Of a DNA stretch of 64,000 bases, positions 23,941-33,670 are shown piece after piece (position 1 is the stretch's first letter; each line of letters starts with the position of its first letter). The position numbers and the translations under genes are program-made. Below the pieces are notes generated by a model, which saw only the letters and a list, made by a program, of their open reading frames with translations, was not told where the DNA came from and ran no database searches. The stretch is taken from the NCBI RefSeq assembly GCF_009664835.1, contig NZ_CP045929.1, positions 372,001-436,000 of the forward strand, written 5' to 3'. Source of the stretch: Allosaccharopolyspora coralli (GTDB lineage: Bacteria > Actinomycetota > Actinomycetes > Mycobacteriales > Pseudonocardiaceae).

Positions 23941-26505
23941 TCAGGCGTCGAGGAGCTTGGCGCAGCGGATGAGCCCGAGGTGCGAGTACGCCTGCGGGTG
24001 GTTACCCAGCGAACGCTCCGCGATCGGGTCGTACTCCTCGGAGAGCAGCCCGGTCGGCCCCGCGTTGTCCACGATCTGCTGGAACAACTCCTCGGCCTCG
24101 GTGCGTCGCCCGGTGAGCAGGTACGCCTCGATGAGCCACGTCGCACACAGGTGGAAGCCGCCCTCGCCGCCGGGCAACCCGTCGTCGCGCCGGTAGCGGT
24201 ACACCGTCGAGCCGGTGCGCAGCTCGGCCTCGATCGCGATGACCGTAGCCCGGAACCGCTCGTCCGACGGGTCGATGAGCCCGGACAACCCCACGTACAA
24301 CGACGCGGCGTCGAGGTCGGAACCCTCGTAGGCGGTGGTGAACGCCTGAACCTCCGGGTGCCAGCCGTTCTTCATGACGTCCTGCGCGATCTCCTCGCGC
24401 AACGGTGCCCAGCCCGGCTCCGGGTCCTTGCCGTGGCGATCGGCGAGGGTCAGGGCGCGGTCGAGCGTCACCCAGCACATCACCTTGGAGTACACGTGGT
24501 GACGCGGAACGTCCCGTTCCTCCCAGATGCCGTGGTCCGGCTCGAACCAGCGTTGTGCGACCGCTTCGGCCATGTCCTTGACGAGTTGCCAGTCGCGGTC
24601 GCGCAGCGTCCCGGTGAGGGTCGACAGGTGCAGCGCGAGTTCGACCACCGGGCCGAAGACGTCGAGCTGCACCTGCTGGTCGGCGAGGTTGCCGACGCGG
24701 ACCGGGCGCGATCCCGCGTAACCGGGCAAGCTGTCGATGACGGCCTCCGGTCCGAGACTGGTGCCCTGCAGCGAGTACAGCGGGTGCAGTCGTTCCGGCC
24801 CGGGCAGCGTCTCGACCACGCCGTGCAGCCAGTCCAGGAACGCCTCGGCCTCCGCGGTGGACCCGAGGGACACCAGCGCCTGCGCCGTCATCGCGCCGTC
24901 ACGAAGCCAGCAGTAGCGGTAGTCCCAGTTGCGGACGCCGCCGATCTCCTCCGGCAGCGACGTCGTCGCCGCAGCCATGATCCCGCCGGTGTCCGAATTG
25001 CACAGTCCGCGCAGCGTCAGCGCCGAGCGCGCCACGAGGTCGCGTTCGGTGTCCGGCAACGTCAGCCCGTCCAGCCAGTCCGACCAGTACGAGTCCGCCT
25101 TCCGGCGGCGCTGTTCGTACGACTCCTCTGCCGGTTCGAGCGAGTCGCTGCCGCAACGCAGCTCCAATGTCACCGGGGAGTCCTCGGTGACCTCGACGAT
25201 CGCCTGCGCGGACTCGTGCATCCCGTCGCTGCTGATCGTCCACTGCACGCCCGGCGAGTACAGCACCATCGGCTCGGCGGTGCCCTGCACCCGCAGCCCG
25301 CCGGCCTCGGCGGTGAGCTGCACGGCGACCTGGCCGAACTCGGGCCGGGGGCAGAAGTCGACGACGACGCTGGTCTCGCCGCTGATGACGCGCACCAGGT
25401 CGGTGCGGTGGGCGTCGCTGCCGTGCTCGAGGAAATCGGTGACCAGCAGCCGGGACCAGCGGGTCTCGACCGTCATCGTCCCCGGCACGTAGCGCTGCCC
25501 CAGCGGCATCGGATCACGCTGTCCGCCGTTCGCGTCACCCTGCTTGTAGGTCGGGCGCACCGAGAAGTGGCCTGCGGCGAACCCGCCGAGCAGGTCGGCA
25601 ACGAAGGCTGCCGAGTCCGGACCCGGATGGCACATCCAGGTCAGGCGTGCTTCGGGCGTGAGCAGGGCGACGTTGCGCTCGTTGGACAACATCGTGAGGC
25701 GCTCGATCGGCGGAGCCTGCTCCCCGAACAGCCAGGTGCGCCGCTCGTCCATGAGGAACGCGAGCACGGTCGCGACGTCCGGCGTGTCGGCAATCCGGTA
25801 GTCGGCGAGCGTGTCGCCGGGGCCGATCTTCACGCCGATGTCCGGGCCGTGCAGGCGGGCGAACGCCTTCTCGTCGGTGACGTCGTCGCCGAGGAAGATG
25901 GCGGCGGTGGCGCCGACCTGATGACGCAACGCGTCCAACGCGATGCCCTTGTCGGTCTGCACGACGGCCAGTTCCACGACGGCCTTGCCGTCGGTGACCT
26001 CCACGCCCTCCCACAGCGCCGGGCCGGTGCGCACCGCGTCCAGCACCTGTTCGGCCACGTCGGGCTCCGCGTTGCGGACGTGCACGGCGACGCTCGCGGG
26101 CTTGGGCTCCAGGGTGACGCCCGGCCGGTCCTTGACGAGGTTCTGCACCTCGACCTGCAAGCGGGTGCGGAGCTCGGTGGCTTCCGGCTCGAGCTGGTGC
26201 ACGAAGCCGGCGTCGAACTCGGAGCCGTGGCTGCCGACGAGGTGCACCTCGGAAGGCAGGCGGGACAGCGTCGCCAGGTCGCGCAGCGCGCGACCGGAGA
26301 TCACGGCGGTGGTGGTGGCGGGCAACGAGGCCAGCGAGCGCATCGCGTGCACGGATTCCTGCTGCGGCGTCGCGGCGTTCGGGTTCGTGACGATGGGCGC
26401 GAGAGTCCCGTCGTAGTCACAGGCGACCAGCAACCGCGGCGTCCGTGCCAGTTGGACGATCCTGCGGCGCAGTTCGGCGGGGAGGGCTTCGGCGGTCAAC
26501 GCCAC
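23941..26505 (-). CDS. otsB: Trehalose-6-phosphate phosphatase fused to a GH15 (glucoamylase/trehalase-like) domain
   Basis: This is an 854-residue two-domain protein. Residues 1-255 are a HAD-type OtsB: CDYDGTLAP with D30 and D32, ISGR, GSHGSEF, the long-range Lys in TDKGIALDAL, and LGDDVTDEKAF. Residues 265-854 are a GH15 domain: WMCHPGPDSAAFVADLLG, GGVRNWDYRYCWLRDGAMTAQAL, WEERDVPRHHVYSKVMCWVTLDRA and GGFHLCATWLIEAYLLTGR. OtsB makes trehalose from T6P; GH15 proteins of this type can cleave trehalose or other glucosides, so one chain may both make and split trehalose. It lies downstream of otsA on the same strand. Confidence 0.88.
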   Translation of the reverse strand: MALTAEALPAELRRRIVQLARTPRLLVACDYDGTLAPIVTNPNAATPQQESVHAMRSLASLPATTTAVISGRALRDLATLSRLPSEVHLVGSHGSEFDAGFVHQLEPEATELRTRLQVEVQNLVKDRPGVTLEPKPASVAVHVRNAEPDVAEQVLDAVRTGPALWEGVEVTDGKAVVELAVVQTDKGIALDALRHQVGATAAIFLGDDVTDEKAFARLHGPDIGVKIGPGDTLADYRIADTPDVATVLAFLMDERRTWLFGEQAPPIERLTMLSNERNVALLTPEARLTWMCHPGPDSAAFVADLLGGFAAGHFSVRPTYKQGDANGGQRDPMPLGQRYVPGTMTVETRWSRLLVTDFLEHGSDAHRTDLVRVISGETSVVVDFCPRPEFGQVAVQLTAEAGGLRVQGTAEPMVLYSPGVQWTISSDGMHESAQAIVEVTEDSPVTLELRCGSDSLEPAEESYEQRRRKADSYWSDWLDGLTLPDTERDLVARSALTLRGLCNSDTGGIMAAATTSLPEEIGGVRNWDYRYCWLRDGAMTAQALVSLGSTAEAEAFLDWLHGVVETLPGPERLHPLYSLQGTSLGPEAVIDSLPGYAGSRPVRVGNLADQQVQLDVFGPVVELALHLSTLTGTLRDRDWQLVKDMAEAVAQRWFEPDHGIWEERDVPRHHVYSKVMCWVTLDRALTLADRHGKDPEPGWAPLREEIAQDVMKNGWHPEVQAFTTAYEGSDLDAASLYVGLSGLIDPSDERFRATVIAIEAELRTGSTVYRYRRDDGLPGGEGGFHLCATWLIEAYLLTGRRTEAEELFQQIVDNAGPTGLLSEEYDPIAERSLGNHPQAYSHLGLIRCAKLLDA

Positions 26506-26656
26506 TCCTGTCGGCGTCGTCGGGACGATGTCTGAATGCTCGGACCCGCGTCGGCGCCGTGGTCCGGGACCACGGGTCGCGGGGTCGACCGGTGCTTGGA
26601 GGCACCGGTCCGGTCGGTACCAGCCGTGCGGTCTGGTCCGGTCGAGCCTGCCGCGC

Positions 26657-28081
26657 TCAGTGTGCTCCGAGTGCTTCCAGGAACGATCTCGCCCACCGGT
26701 CGACGTCGTGGGTGAGCACTTGTCTGCGCAACGCGCGCATCCTACGGCGCCCCTCGGCTTGCTCGATTCCGAGGGCCGCCGACAAGGACTCCTTCACACC
26801 GTCCAGGTTATGCGGATTCACCAGGAACGCACTCGTGAGCTCCGCCGCCGCGCCCGCGAACTCGCTGAGCACGAGGGTTCCGCCGAGGTCGTGGCGGGAC
26901 GCCACGTACTCTTTGCACACGAGATTCATCCCATCGCGTACGGGTGTGACCACCATGACGTCCGCCGCGCAGTAGAACGCCACCAGGTCCTTGCGATCGA
27001 TGTGGGTGTGCAAGTAGTGCACGGCGGGGTGGCCGACCCGGCCGAACTCGCCGTTGATGCGCCCGACCTCACGCTCGATGTCCTCGCGCATCTGCTTGTA
27101 GTGCTCGACGCGTTCCCGGCTCGGGGTGGCGACCTGGATCATCGCGACCTCGTCGGCACGGACCCGGCCCTCGGCGAGCAACTCGTGCATCGCGTGCAGA
27201 CGCACGTCGATGCCCTTGGTGTAGTCGAGGCGGTCCACGCCGAGCATGATCTTGCGGGGGCTGCCTAGTTCGGCCCGGATCTCCTTCGCCCGCTGCTGCA
27301 CCTCCTTGGTACGCGCGAGCTGGTCGAGCTCCGACGAGGCGATGGAGATCGGGAACGCGCCGACCCGCACCGTCCGGTCTCCGACCTGCACCATGCCCGG
27401 CCGGGAGCGCACCCCCACCTGGCCGCGGCTCGGTTCGAACCCGGCCAGTCGCCGCGCCAGCCACAGGAAGTTCTGCGCGCCGCCAGGGCGGTGGAATCCG
27501 ACGAGGTCCGCGCCGAGCAGGCCACGGACGATCTCGGTCCGCCACGGCAACTGCATGAACAACTCGACCGGCGGGAACGGGATGTGCAGGAAGAACCCGA
27601 TCCGCAGGTCCGGACGCAGCTCGCGCAGCATCGAAGGAACGAGCTGCAGCTGGTAGTCCTGCACCCACACGGTCGCGCCCTCGGCGCTGACCTCGGCGGT
27701 GGCCTCCGCGAACCGCTGGTTGACCCGCCGGTACGACTCCCACCAGCTGCGGTCGAAGACCGGCGAGACCACCACGTCGTGATACAGCGGCCACAGCGTC
27801 GCGTTCGAGAATCCCTCGTAGTACTCGCGGAACTCGTCCGACGAGAGCCGGACCGGGCGCAGCGTCATGTCCTCGTCGGTGAACGGTTCGACGTCGACGT
27901 CGGCGACACCGGGCCAGCCGACCCACGCGCCGTGGCGTGCCCGCAGGAACGGCTCCAGGGCGGTAACCAGCCCTCCCGGGCTGTGTTTCCATCGTTCGGT
28001 GCCGTCGGGGAGACGTTCGAGGTCCACCGGCAGACGGTTCGCGACCACGACGAAGTCGGCCCGCTCGGACTTCTCGCTCAC
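26657..28081 (-). CDS. otsA: Trehalose-6-phosphate synthase
   Basis: OtsA joins glucose from a nucleotide sugar to glucose-6-phosphate to give T6P (GT20). The 474-residue product shows VVVANRLPV, the [13 protein letters not shown] loop, [49 protein letters not shown] and [22 protein letters not shown] 28081 is chosen because GGAGGAGGAA sits about eight bases upstream and the next residues fit the family N-terminus. With the downstream OtsB-GH15 fusion it forms an osmolyte pathway that complements the ectoine genes at 55-59 kb. Confidence 0.95.
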   Translation of the reverse strand: MSEKSERADFVVVANRLPVDLERLPDGTERWKHSPGGLVTALEPFLRARHGAWVGWPGVADVDVEPFTDEDMTLRPVRLSSDEFREYYEGFSNATLWPLYHDVVVSPVFDRSWWESYRRVNQRFAEATAEVSAEGATVWVQDYQLQLVPSMLRELRPDLRIGFFLHIPFPPVELFMQLPWRTEIVRGLLGADLVGFHRPGGAQNFLWLARRLAGFEPSRGQVGVRSRPGMVQVGDRTVRVGAFPISIASSELDQLARTKEVQQRAKEIRAELGSPRKIMLGVDRLDYTKGIDVRLHAMHELLAEGRVRADEVAMIQVATPSRERVEHYKQMREDIEREVGRINGEFGRVGHPAVHYLHTHIDRKDLVAFYCAADVMVVTPVRDGMNLVCKEYVASRHDLGGTLVLSEFAGAAAELTSAFLVNPHNLDGVKESLSAALGIEQAEGRRRMRALRRQVLTHDVDRWARSFLEALGAH

Positions 28082-28157
28082 CGGTGTGTTCCTCCTCCGC
28101 CGTGCACTTCCCGTGACCCTAACGACTGTTCCTCGCCCGCGCGGGCCGTAAACACGT

Positions 28158-29705
28158 TCAGTCCAGACGGCGCTCCGCGGGGCGCACGGGCCCGGCCATC
28201 CGCGGGCCCGCCATCTTTCGTTCGAGCCGCCCGAGGCCGGTGCGGACCGGACGGGCCAGGAACTCACCGAGCACCACGCCCGCACCCAGCGCGATCCCCG
28301 TCGCGACGGCGGTGATGAGCATGGGGACACCGGTGGTGTCTCCGGCGACGGCCAACGTGTAAAGCCCACGGTAGGTGGCCAGCCCCGGCAGCAGCGGCGC
28401 CACACCGGCGACAGCGATCACCAATACGGGGATGCGGAGGCGACGCGCGATGATGCCGCCGACGAAACCGACGACCGTGGTCGCGACCGCCGACGACAGG
28501 ATGGGGCTGGTGCCGGTGAGCTGCAGCAGCGCGAACGTTCCGGCGGCGACCGAACCACCGAGCCCCGCGACGAGCAGCGGTCGGGGCGGCGAGTAGCTGG
28601 CCAGCGCGAAGCATGCGGAGGTCGAGGCGCCCGCGAGAGCCATGATCGGCACCCTGAGTGCGGGGGAGTCGATCTGGGCGCCGCCGATGCTTTCGAACGC
28701 CCCGCCGACGGCTTCCTGCCCGAAGACCTCCACGGACATGTAGAGCGCGAGCACCACACCCGCGATGAGTCCCGCCGACATCATGGCGATCTCGGCGATC
28801 CGGCCGGCCGCGGTCACGTTGTACCCCGTGATCGCGTCCTGCATGGACGCGACGACGGTGAGACCGGACAACAGAACGATGATGCTGGACGCGACGGCGA
28901 GCGCGGCGTCGGGCACCACGTTCGTGGAGGCACAGGCGATCGCCACACCGGTGGCTATCGCACCGCCGACGGCCTGCTGGAAGAAGAACGGCAAGGCTCG
29001 CTGGTTCAGCCACCGGCCGACGCGGTCGATCAACGCCGTCACCGCTGCGGCGACGAGCGGCAGCCACGGGTCGGAGCCGCCGCCGAGCAGGATCGACAGC
29101 GACGCCGCCATGCCCGCCCACGCCATCGTCGCGACCCAGCGCGGGAACGGGTGCGGAGACGTGGTGATCCGGTCGAGCTCCGCGTACGCCTCGGAGGCGG
29201 TGATCTGACCCCGGGTGATGCGCCGGACCAGCGATTCGACCTCGGTCAGCCGCGTGTAGTCGTTGGCGCGGTTGCGCACCACGCGCATCGTCGTGATCGG
29301 CAGCACCTCGGTGCCGCGATAGCAGGACACGGTGATCGACGTGTAGATGACGTCGACCTCGCAGTGCGGCAGGCCGTACGCGTTGGCCACGCCGAGGATC
29401 GTCGCGCTGACGTCGGACGCGCCCGCTCCGCTGGCCATCTGGACCTCGCCGATGCGCAGGCCGAGGTCGAGTACCAGGTGCACGGTCGCGTCGTCCGGCA
29501 GCTGCGGCCCGTACACGGCGCTGCGCGACCCGGCGGATTCCTCGGCCGGTCGACGACGCAGCGCTCCCCGAGCGCGCTGCGTGATTCCCACTGCGTGCCT
29601 ACTTCCCTGTCTTGCCGCGCGCAGGGCGTTGCGCCGTGCACGATCCTCTCGGGGGGCATCGTCGTTCACGACACGACCGTTGCACCTCCGGCTCGTGTCG
29701 TCCAT
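28158..29705 (-). CDS. thrE: ThrE-type threonine/serine exporter
   Basis: This protein of about 515 residues has a cytosolic N-terminal domain (DUF1212-like, containing [23 protein letters not shown]) and ten hydrophobic segments, the arrangement of C. glutamicum ThrE, which exports threonine and serine. The C-terminal half repeats a DUF3815-like unit ([36 protein letters not shown]). The start is uncertain: ATG 29705 follows a GGGGAA stretch, while GTG 29669 would remove 12 codons. It is 76 bases downstream of otsA's upstream end and is transcribed toward it. Confidence 0.85.
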   Translation of the reverse strand: MDDTSRRCNGRVVNDDAPREDRARRNALRAARQGSRHAVGITQRARGALRRRPAEESAGSRSAVYGPQLPDDATVHLVLDLGLRIGEVQMASGAGASDVSATILGVANAYGLPHCEVDVIYTSITVSCYRGTEVLPITTMRVVRNRANDYTRLTEVESLVRRITRGQITASEAYAELDRITTSPHPFPRWVATMAWAGMAASLSILLGGGSDPWLPLVAAAVTALIDRVGRWLNQRALPFFFQQAVGGAIATGVAIACASTNVVPDAALAVASSIIVLLSGLTVVASMQDAITGYNVTAAGRIAEIAMMSAGLIAGVVLALYMSVEVFGQEAVGGAFESIGGAQIDSPALRVPIMALAGASTSACFALASYSPPRPLLVAGLGGSVAAGTFALLQLTGTSPILSSAVATTVVGFVGGIIARRLRIPVLVIAVAGVAPLLPGLATYRGLYTLAVAGDTTGVPMLITAVATGIALGAGVVLGEFLARPVRTGLGRLERKMAGPRMAGPVRPAERRLD

Positions 29706-29889
29706 CACGAGTTCCCCACACCGCCGCACGGCCCCAGCCCACCCGTGATCGAACCCGCCATCACCGCAGGCCACCACCCCAGCTCAGGTGCCCCGCCAAG
29801 ATCACCCCCGCGTTCTCTCTCATCCACCAAGTTCCCACCAAACCCATTCAGGTGACCCCCAGCCGCGCCCCGCCCCGTGCGCCCCCGCC

Positions 29890-29919
29890 GGGTGGCAAAT
29901 TCGCGCGAATTTGCCACCC
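29890..29919. promoter_or_regulatory. Perfect 30-bp palindrome between thrE and tRNA-Thr
   Basis: GGGTGGCAAATTCGC and its exact complement meet with no loop at 29904/29905. It lies upstream of thrE (minus strand) and of the tRNA gene (plus strand), where neither gene ends, so an operator is as likely as a terminator. The rest of 29706-30026 shows no gene. Confidence 0.55.
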
Positions 29920-30026
29920 CGCCATCCACAGGGGGACCGAGTTGTCCACAGGTACGGCCGGAGGTGCCCGCGCCGCGGAGGGTGAGCGGCCACCGCTTAG
30001 GATGACGCCACGCGTCCCACGCGCAC

Positions 30027-30102
30027 GCCGCCGTAGCTCAGCTGGTAGAGCACCCGCCTTGTAAGCGGACGGTCAGGGGTTCGAGTCCCCTCGGCGGCTC
30101 CA
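30027..30102 (+). tRNA. tRNA-Thr (anticodon TGT)
   Basis: The 76-nt cloverleaf has acceptor arms GCCGCCG/CGGCGGC, a D arm, anticodon loop CTTGTAA (TGT), T arm with GGTTCGAGTCC and an encoded CCA. The outermost anticodon-stem pair (C-A) is mismatched. The 3' 47 bases are the attL core of an integrated element, which keeps the tRNA intact. Confidence 0.95.
30056..30102 (+). other. attL core of the AICE
   Basis: This is the 47-bp 3' part of tRNA-Thr from the anticodon loop through CCA, repeated exactly at 44733-44779. The integrase gene ends 78 bases beyond it, the standard position in pSAM2-type elements. Confidence 0.93.
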
Positions 30103-30151
30103 CGATTCACCTGGGAAAACGTCATCGGCAAGCACCACCGGACACGTCCGA

Positions 30152-30172
30152 TGTAGCAACGGATGTAGCAAC
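30152..30172. repeat. Tandem GTAGCAAC sites near attL (possible integrase arm sites)
   Basis: TGTAGCAACGGATGTAGCAAC holds two copies of TGTAGCAAC spaced 12 bases apart, between attL and the integrase stop. Near-identical motifs (GCAACGGCTGTAGCAAC) occur at 44624-44640 and 44831-44847, on each side of attR. This placement fits arm-type binding sites for Int or Xis. Confidence 0.55.
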
Positions 30173-30180
30173 GCACTCGT

Positions 30181-31398
30181 TCACAGGTGGTCCTCGAGGC
30201 GGTCCAACGCCTCTCGCTGCTCGTCGAGCGAGGCGTGAGCGTAGATGCTCATGGTGATCCGGCTGTCCGAGTGCCCTACGATCCGCGCCACGATGTGCGG
30301 CGGCACGCCGACGTCAAGCAGCAGGCTCACGCACGAGTGCCGCAAGTCGTGGAACCGCGTCTCGGGCAGCCCGATCCGGTCACGCAGCGGATGCCAGCTT
30401 CGACGCAGATTGCCGGGTTCCAACGGACGACCGATGGTGTTCGTGAACACCAAACCGGAATCCTTCCAGACCTCAGCACTCTCACGCTCCCGAATCTGGC
30501 GATCCTGGTGCGCTCGGAGTGCCCGGATACACACGCTCGGCAGCGGGATGGTTCGAGTTGAACCGGCAGTCTTGGTTGGAACTACCATCAACTCCCCGCC
30601 GACTCGTTGCAGCGTCTGAACCAGTTCCAACGCCCCTTCGTTGAGGTCGACGTCCTCCCAGCGGAGTCCAAGCAGCTCGGCGCGCCGAAGACCCAGGTAG
30701 AGCGCCAGCACATACAAGGCATGCAGGCGGTCATCCTCAGATTCCCGCAGGAGCTTTCTGGCGTCCGCGAGCTCCAAGCCGCGATTAACCCGGTACTTGG
30801 GGGTCTTGACCTGCACGAGCGTGGCGACGTTGCGCATGACCAGTTCCTCGCGCATGGCTTGTTGCAGCGCGTTGCGCAAGACGGCGTGGATGAATTGGAT
30901 GGTGCGCACGGAGAGCCGTTTGTCGCAGCAGCGTCCCAATGCACAGCACTTCTGCTGGTCGACCGGCCGGTCAGCGTCGATGCCGTCGGCGCAACAGCGG
31001 CAGTCGTGCTCGAGCCGGGTAAAGAATGCCCGCATCTCGGGGGCTTTGAGGGTGGCGAGCTTCTTCTTACCCAGCCCGGGCACAAGGTAGCGACGAACGA
31101 CCCCTTCGTAGCCCTGATACGTCTTGGGCCTCCGGTGGCGGACGACATTGGCCAACCAGTGTTCGAGGTAGGCTCCGAGCGTCCACGACTCGGCAGCGAC
31201 CGGGACGCCGTTGTCGGAGTCGTTGATCTTCTTGCGGAGTTTGCGGTCGGCCTCGGTCTTGGTCTTGGCTGAGACGGTGATCCGCTTGCGGTGCCCGGTC
31301 GTGGTTAGCACGTAGGCCGCACCGACCCAGATGCCGTCCTTGCGCTGATAGACCGAGCCTTGCCCGTTCGAGCGCTTCTTGCCACGCTTGTCGGCCAT
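30181..31398 (-). CDS. int: AICE site-specific tyrosine recombinase (integrase)
   Basis: This 405-residue phage-type integrase has an N-terminal AP2-like/SAM-like arm-binding part (GQGSVYQRKDGIWVGAAYVLTTTGHRKRITV). The catalytic domain shows R in LGLRRAELLGLRW, then H350 and R353 (HDLRHSC), H376 (GHSD) and nucleophile Y386. An internal Cys-rich insert (CRCCADGIDADRPVDQQKCCALGRCCDKR) is usual in pSAM2-like integrases. ATG 31398 overlaps the xis stop (TGATG). The stop lies 78 bases from the attL core. It should drive recombination between tRNA-Thr 3' ends. Confidence 0.95.
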   Translation of the reverse strand: MADKRGKKRSNGQGSVYQRKDGIWVGAAYVLTTTGHRKRITVSAKTKTEADRKLRKKINDSDNGVPVAAESWTLGAYLEHWLANVVRHRRPKTYQGYEGVVRRYLVPGLGKKKLATLKAPEMRAFFTRLEHDCRCCADGIDADRPVDQQKCCALGRCCDKRLSVRTIQFIHAVLRNALQQAMREELVMRNVATLVQVKTPKYRVNRGLELADARKLLRESEDDRLHALYVLALYLGLRRAELLGLRWEDVDLNEGALELVQTLQRVGGELMVVPTKTAGSTRTIPLPSVCIRALRAHQDRQIRERESAEVWKDSGLVFTNTIGRPLEPGNLRRSWHPLRDRIGLPETRFHDLRHSCVSLLLDVGVPPHIVARIVGHSDSRITMSIYAHASLDEQREALDRLEDHL

Positions 31399-31580
31399 CA
31401 CAGAGCCCCTTCCATCAGGTGCTCGATGTAGTTGTCGACGGCTTGACGCGGTATGCGTCGTGCTCCTCCGATCTTGACCGAGGCCAGCTCACCGTTGCGG
31501 ATCAGGTCGAACACGGCCGTGCGACCGACGTCGAGCAGTTTCGCGACCTCTTCCACGCGATACATCAACTTCGTCTCCAT
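31398..31580 (-). CDS. xis: Excisionase-type helix-turn-helix protein
   Basis: The 60-residue protein is a MerR-like/HTH_17 excisionase: YRVEEVAKLLDVGRTAVFDLIRNGELASVKIGGARRIPRQAVDNYIEHL. It bends att DNA and directs Int toward excision. ATG 31580 follows AAGGAGG by about ten bases; a longer open frame upstream overlaps the rep gene and reads as Pro-rich shadow sequence. Its stop overlaps the int start, so the two are coupled as in other AICEs. Confidence 0.9.
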   Translation of the reverse strand: METKLMYRVEEVAKLLDVGRTAVFDLIRNGELASVKIGGARRIPRQAVDNYIEHLMEGAL

Positions 31581-31602
31581 CAGTTCATTCCTCCTTCGCA
31601 GG

Positions 31603-33129
31603 TCAGAAAGGTTGTTCGGTGGCTTCCTCCTTGACGGTGTGGCGGTGTTCGCGGGCTTTGGCGGCGGCGGTGTTGGCGAGTTGGGCGTCGGCGGTGGTGT
31701 GCCAGCCGATGCCGGCGAAGGTGAGGTGGCCGATGGTGAGGATGTCGGGTTCGTCGCCGGGCTGGACTGTCTTGTCGGGGTAGTCCTCGGCGTGGGCTTG
31801 CTGGCGTTTCCAGTTGCGGCGGGCGGCGCGGAGGGTGGCGAGGGTGGTGGAGTAGCGGCGGGATTTGGTGGAGAAGTGTCCGCCGAAGCCGAGTTGGTGT
31901 GCCCACCGGTGCAGCCCTGCCCAGGCTTTCTGGAATGCGATGCGCTCGTCGACGTTTTCGTCGAGGCGGGCGATGCCATCCGGTAACTGGCCGATGTACC
32001 AGGCGGCGGTGATGAGCCGGCCGGGGTGCGTGTTCATGTCGGCGTAGTAGCCGACGGTGTCGTGGGTGAGCCGGCGGGAGAGGTGCCCGGTGGTTTCGGT
32101 GGCTTTGGTGGCGTATTTGGCGAGGTAGCCGGCGACGGCGGTGTCGGTGAGGGCACCGTTGTCGTCGAGGTCCCGGACGGTCAGCCGCACCTGCCGGGTA
32201 TCGATCGAACGCTCACCCCAGGACAACAGCCATCCGTCGGGTCGTTCGGGGTGGGCCGGGGTGCGGTAGCTGGTGGTCTCCGCGGCTTGGCGCAGGGCGT
32301 GTTCGAAGTAGGCGACGTGCAGGCGTGGGTCGGGTGGGGTGATGCAGTCCGGGTCGAGGGGGTCGACGCCGTCGAGACGGACGAGGGCGTGGAAGTGCAC
32401 GACCCCGCGTGCTTGGAATTCGGCGACTTTGGCGTAGGAGACGCGCAGTTTCACGCCGTAGCGTTTGCCGAGGCGGTCGACTTCCCGGCGCATGTTCTGG
32501 CTGGTGTAGCGCCACAGCTCCCCGGCGTAGGCGTTGAACACCACTTGCGCTTGGTGGTCGTAGCAGTCCAAGCAGAACGGCCGGCCCGCGTAGTCATCGC
32601 CGGTTTCGTGCCGGCGCAGGCACGAGAACTCGATGCCGTGTTCGCACACGTGCGGATCACGCCGTGGATGGCACGGCTTTCCGGACTTGTGGGCAGTGTG
32701 CACGGCCCCGAACGACGGGGCGGCGAGGGTCAGGAACACGGTGGGGTGGTCGGTGACGGTGTCGGGGACACCTTTGCCGCCGAGCAGGCCCGCGTGCACG
32801 AGGTGGTAGGTGTCGGCTCGGTAGGTCTCGGCACAGTGCGGGCACACGCTGGCGCGGCGGTTGCCGCAGGCGGTGTAGAGCACCCCATCCGGCATATGTG
32901 CGGTGTCGAGGTCGGCGGTCACCTCTCCGGTGCTGGGGTCGGCCGATGTGGTGCGGCCGGCGAGGCGGATGGGGTAGCGGCAGCCGGCGGCCGAAGCGAT
33001 GTGCCGCAGCCAGCGGTCGTAGCCGGGTTGACTGGCGCGGTGGACGAGGCCGGCGGTGTCGGGTGTCTCGGCGACGGCTCCCGCCCCCAGTACCGAGCGT
33101 GTGTGTCCGGTGCTGGGGGTGAGAGTCAT
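31603..33129 (-). CDS. RepSA-like replication initiator
   Basis: This 508-residue rolling-circle-type initiator allows AICEs to replicate as a plasmid after excision. Seen are several Cys pairs (CGNRRASVCPHC, CEHGIEFSC, CLDCYDH) that probably bind metal, an HUH-like segment GVVHFHALVRLDG near residue 248, and the GYLAKYATKATE block with the likely Tyr/Lys active-site helix. ATG 33129 is preferred over a TTG 15 bases upstream. It ends 23 bases before xis, the standard rep-xis-int order. Confidence 0.88.
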   Translation of the reverse strand: MTLTPSTGHTRSVLGAGAVAETPDTAGLVHRASQPGYDRWLRHIASAAGCRYPIRLAGRTTSADPSTGEVTADLDTAHMPDGVLYTACGNRRASVCPHCAETYRADTYHLVHAGLLGGKGVPDTVTDHPTVFLTLAAPSFGAVHTAHKSGKPCHPRRDPHVCEHGIEFSCLRRHETGDDYAGRPFCLDCYDHQAQVVFNAYAGELWRYTSQNMRREVDRLGKRYGVKLRVSYAKVAEFQARGVVHFHALVRLDGVDPLDPDCITPPDPRLHVAYFEHALRQAAETTSYRTPAHPERPDGWLLSWGERSIDTRQVRLTVRDLDDNGALTDTAVAGYLAKYATKATETTGHLSRRLTHDTVGYYADMNTHPGRLITAAWYIGQLPDGIARLDENVDERIAFQKAWAGLHRWAHQLGFGGHFSTKSRRYSTTLATLRAARRNWKRQQAHAEDYPDKTVQPGDEPDILTIGHLTFAGIGWHTTADAQLANTAAAKAREHRHTVKEEATEQPF

Positions 33130-33140
33130 GGTCGAGGCGG

Positions 33141-33332
33141 TCAACGGTTCTCGATCTCCTGAAGTTGGGTTCCGGTCAGGTACAGCCCGCAGGACCGGCA
33201 GAGATAGCGGTGTGCCGACTCGTCGGTGTGAGCGGGCGGATGGGCGTCCACTCGGGACAGGTCACTGGGATCGCAGTGCCAGCGATGGGACATCGCGATC
33301 TGCGATTCATTCGCCACCTGCACCGGAATCAC
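33141..33332 (-). CDS. Small putative zinc-ribbon protein of the AICE
   Basis: This is a hypothetical protein of up to 63 residues. It ends with HRYLCRSCGLYLTGTQLQEIENR, a CxxC half-ribbon, and has HRWHC earlier, so it could bind one metal ion. It lies between the rep gene and a 92-residue gene, and both ends overlap or nearly touch its neighbours, as usual for compact element operons. The start may be the upstream ATG or an internal one (MSHRWHC, about 50 residues). No family assigned. Confidence 0.5.
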   Translation of the reverse strand: MIPVQVANESQIAMSHRWHCDPSDLSRVDAHPPAHTDESAHRYLCRSCGLYLTGTQLQEIENR

Positions 33333-33607
33333 CCACGGTCTCGGGTGGTGTCGTGGTGCCCCGGGAAGGCCGGATTAGCCTCCAGGTCGCGGGTGGTGGC
33401 CCAGACGAACCCGGGAACCGGTTCCCCTTGTGTCCGTAGGACGGGAATCAACCCGTCGGTGTGGACGCATTCGGGGGCGAAGGCTGAATATTGGCCGGTA
33501 CGGGTGTCGATGCCCAGGCGGAAGCAGTCGACCTCGTTCGTGTCCGGGTATTCGATGAACAGCCACAGTTCATCGACAGCGACGGCCAGTGGATACGTGA
33601 CGTACAT
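33329..33607 (-). CDS. Hypothetical AICE protein (92 aa)
   Basis: I do not recognise this 92-residue soluble protein (YVTYPLAVAVDELWLFIEYPDTNEVDCFRLGID, then CVHTDGLIPVLRTQGEPVPGFVWATTRDLEANPAFPGHH). It is rich in acidic and aromatic residues. The ATG at 33607 has a strong AGGAGG ribosome-binding site about 11 bases upstream, which supports translation. It follows the tra ATPase gene on the minus strand and overlaps the next small gene by four bases. Confidence 0.65.
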   Translation of the reverse strand: MYVTYPLAVAVDELWLFIEYPDTNEVDCFRLGIDTRTGQYSAFAPECVHTDGLIPVLRTQGEPVPGFVWATTRDLEANPAFPGHHDTTRDRG

Positions 33608-33670
33608 GAGACACACTCCTCCTACGATCGGAATAGCGAGATTTCGTTGCGAGAAACCGAAAAAGGGTGG

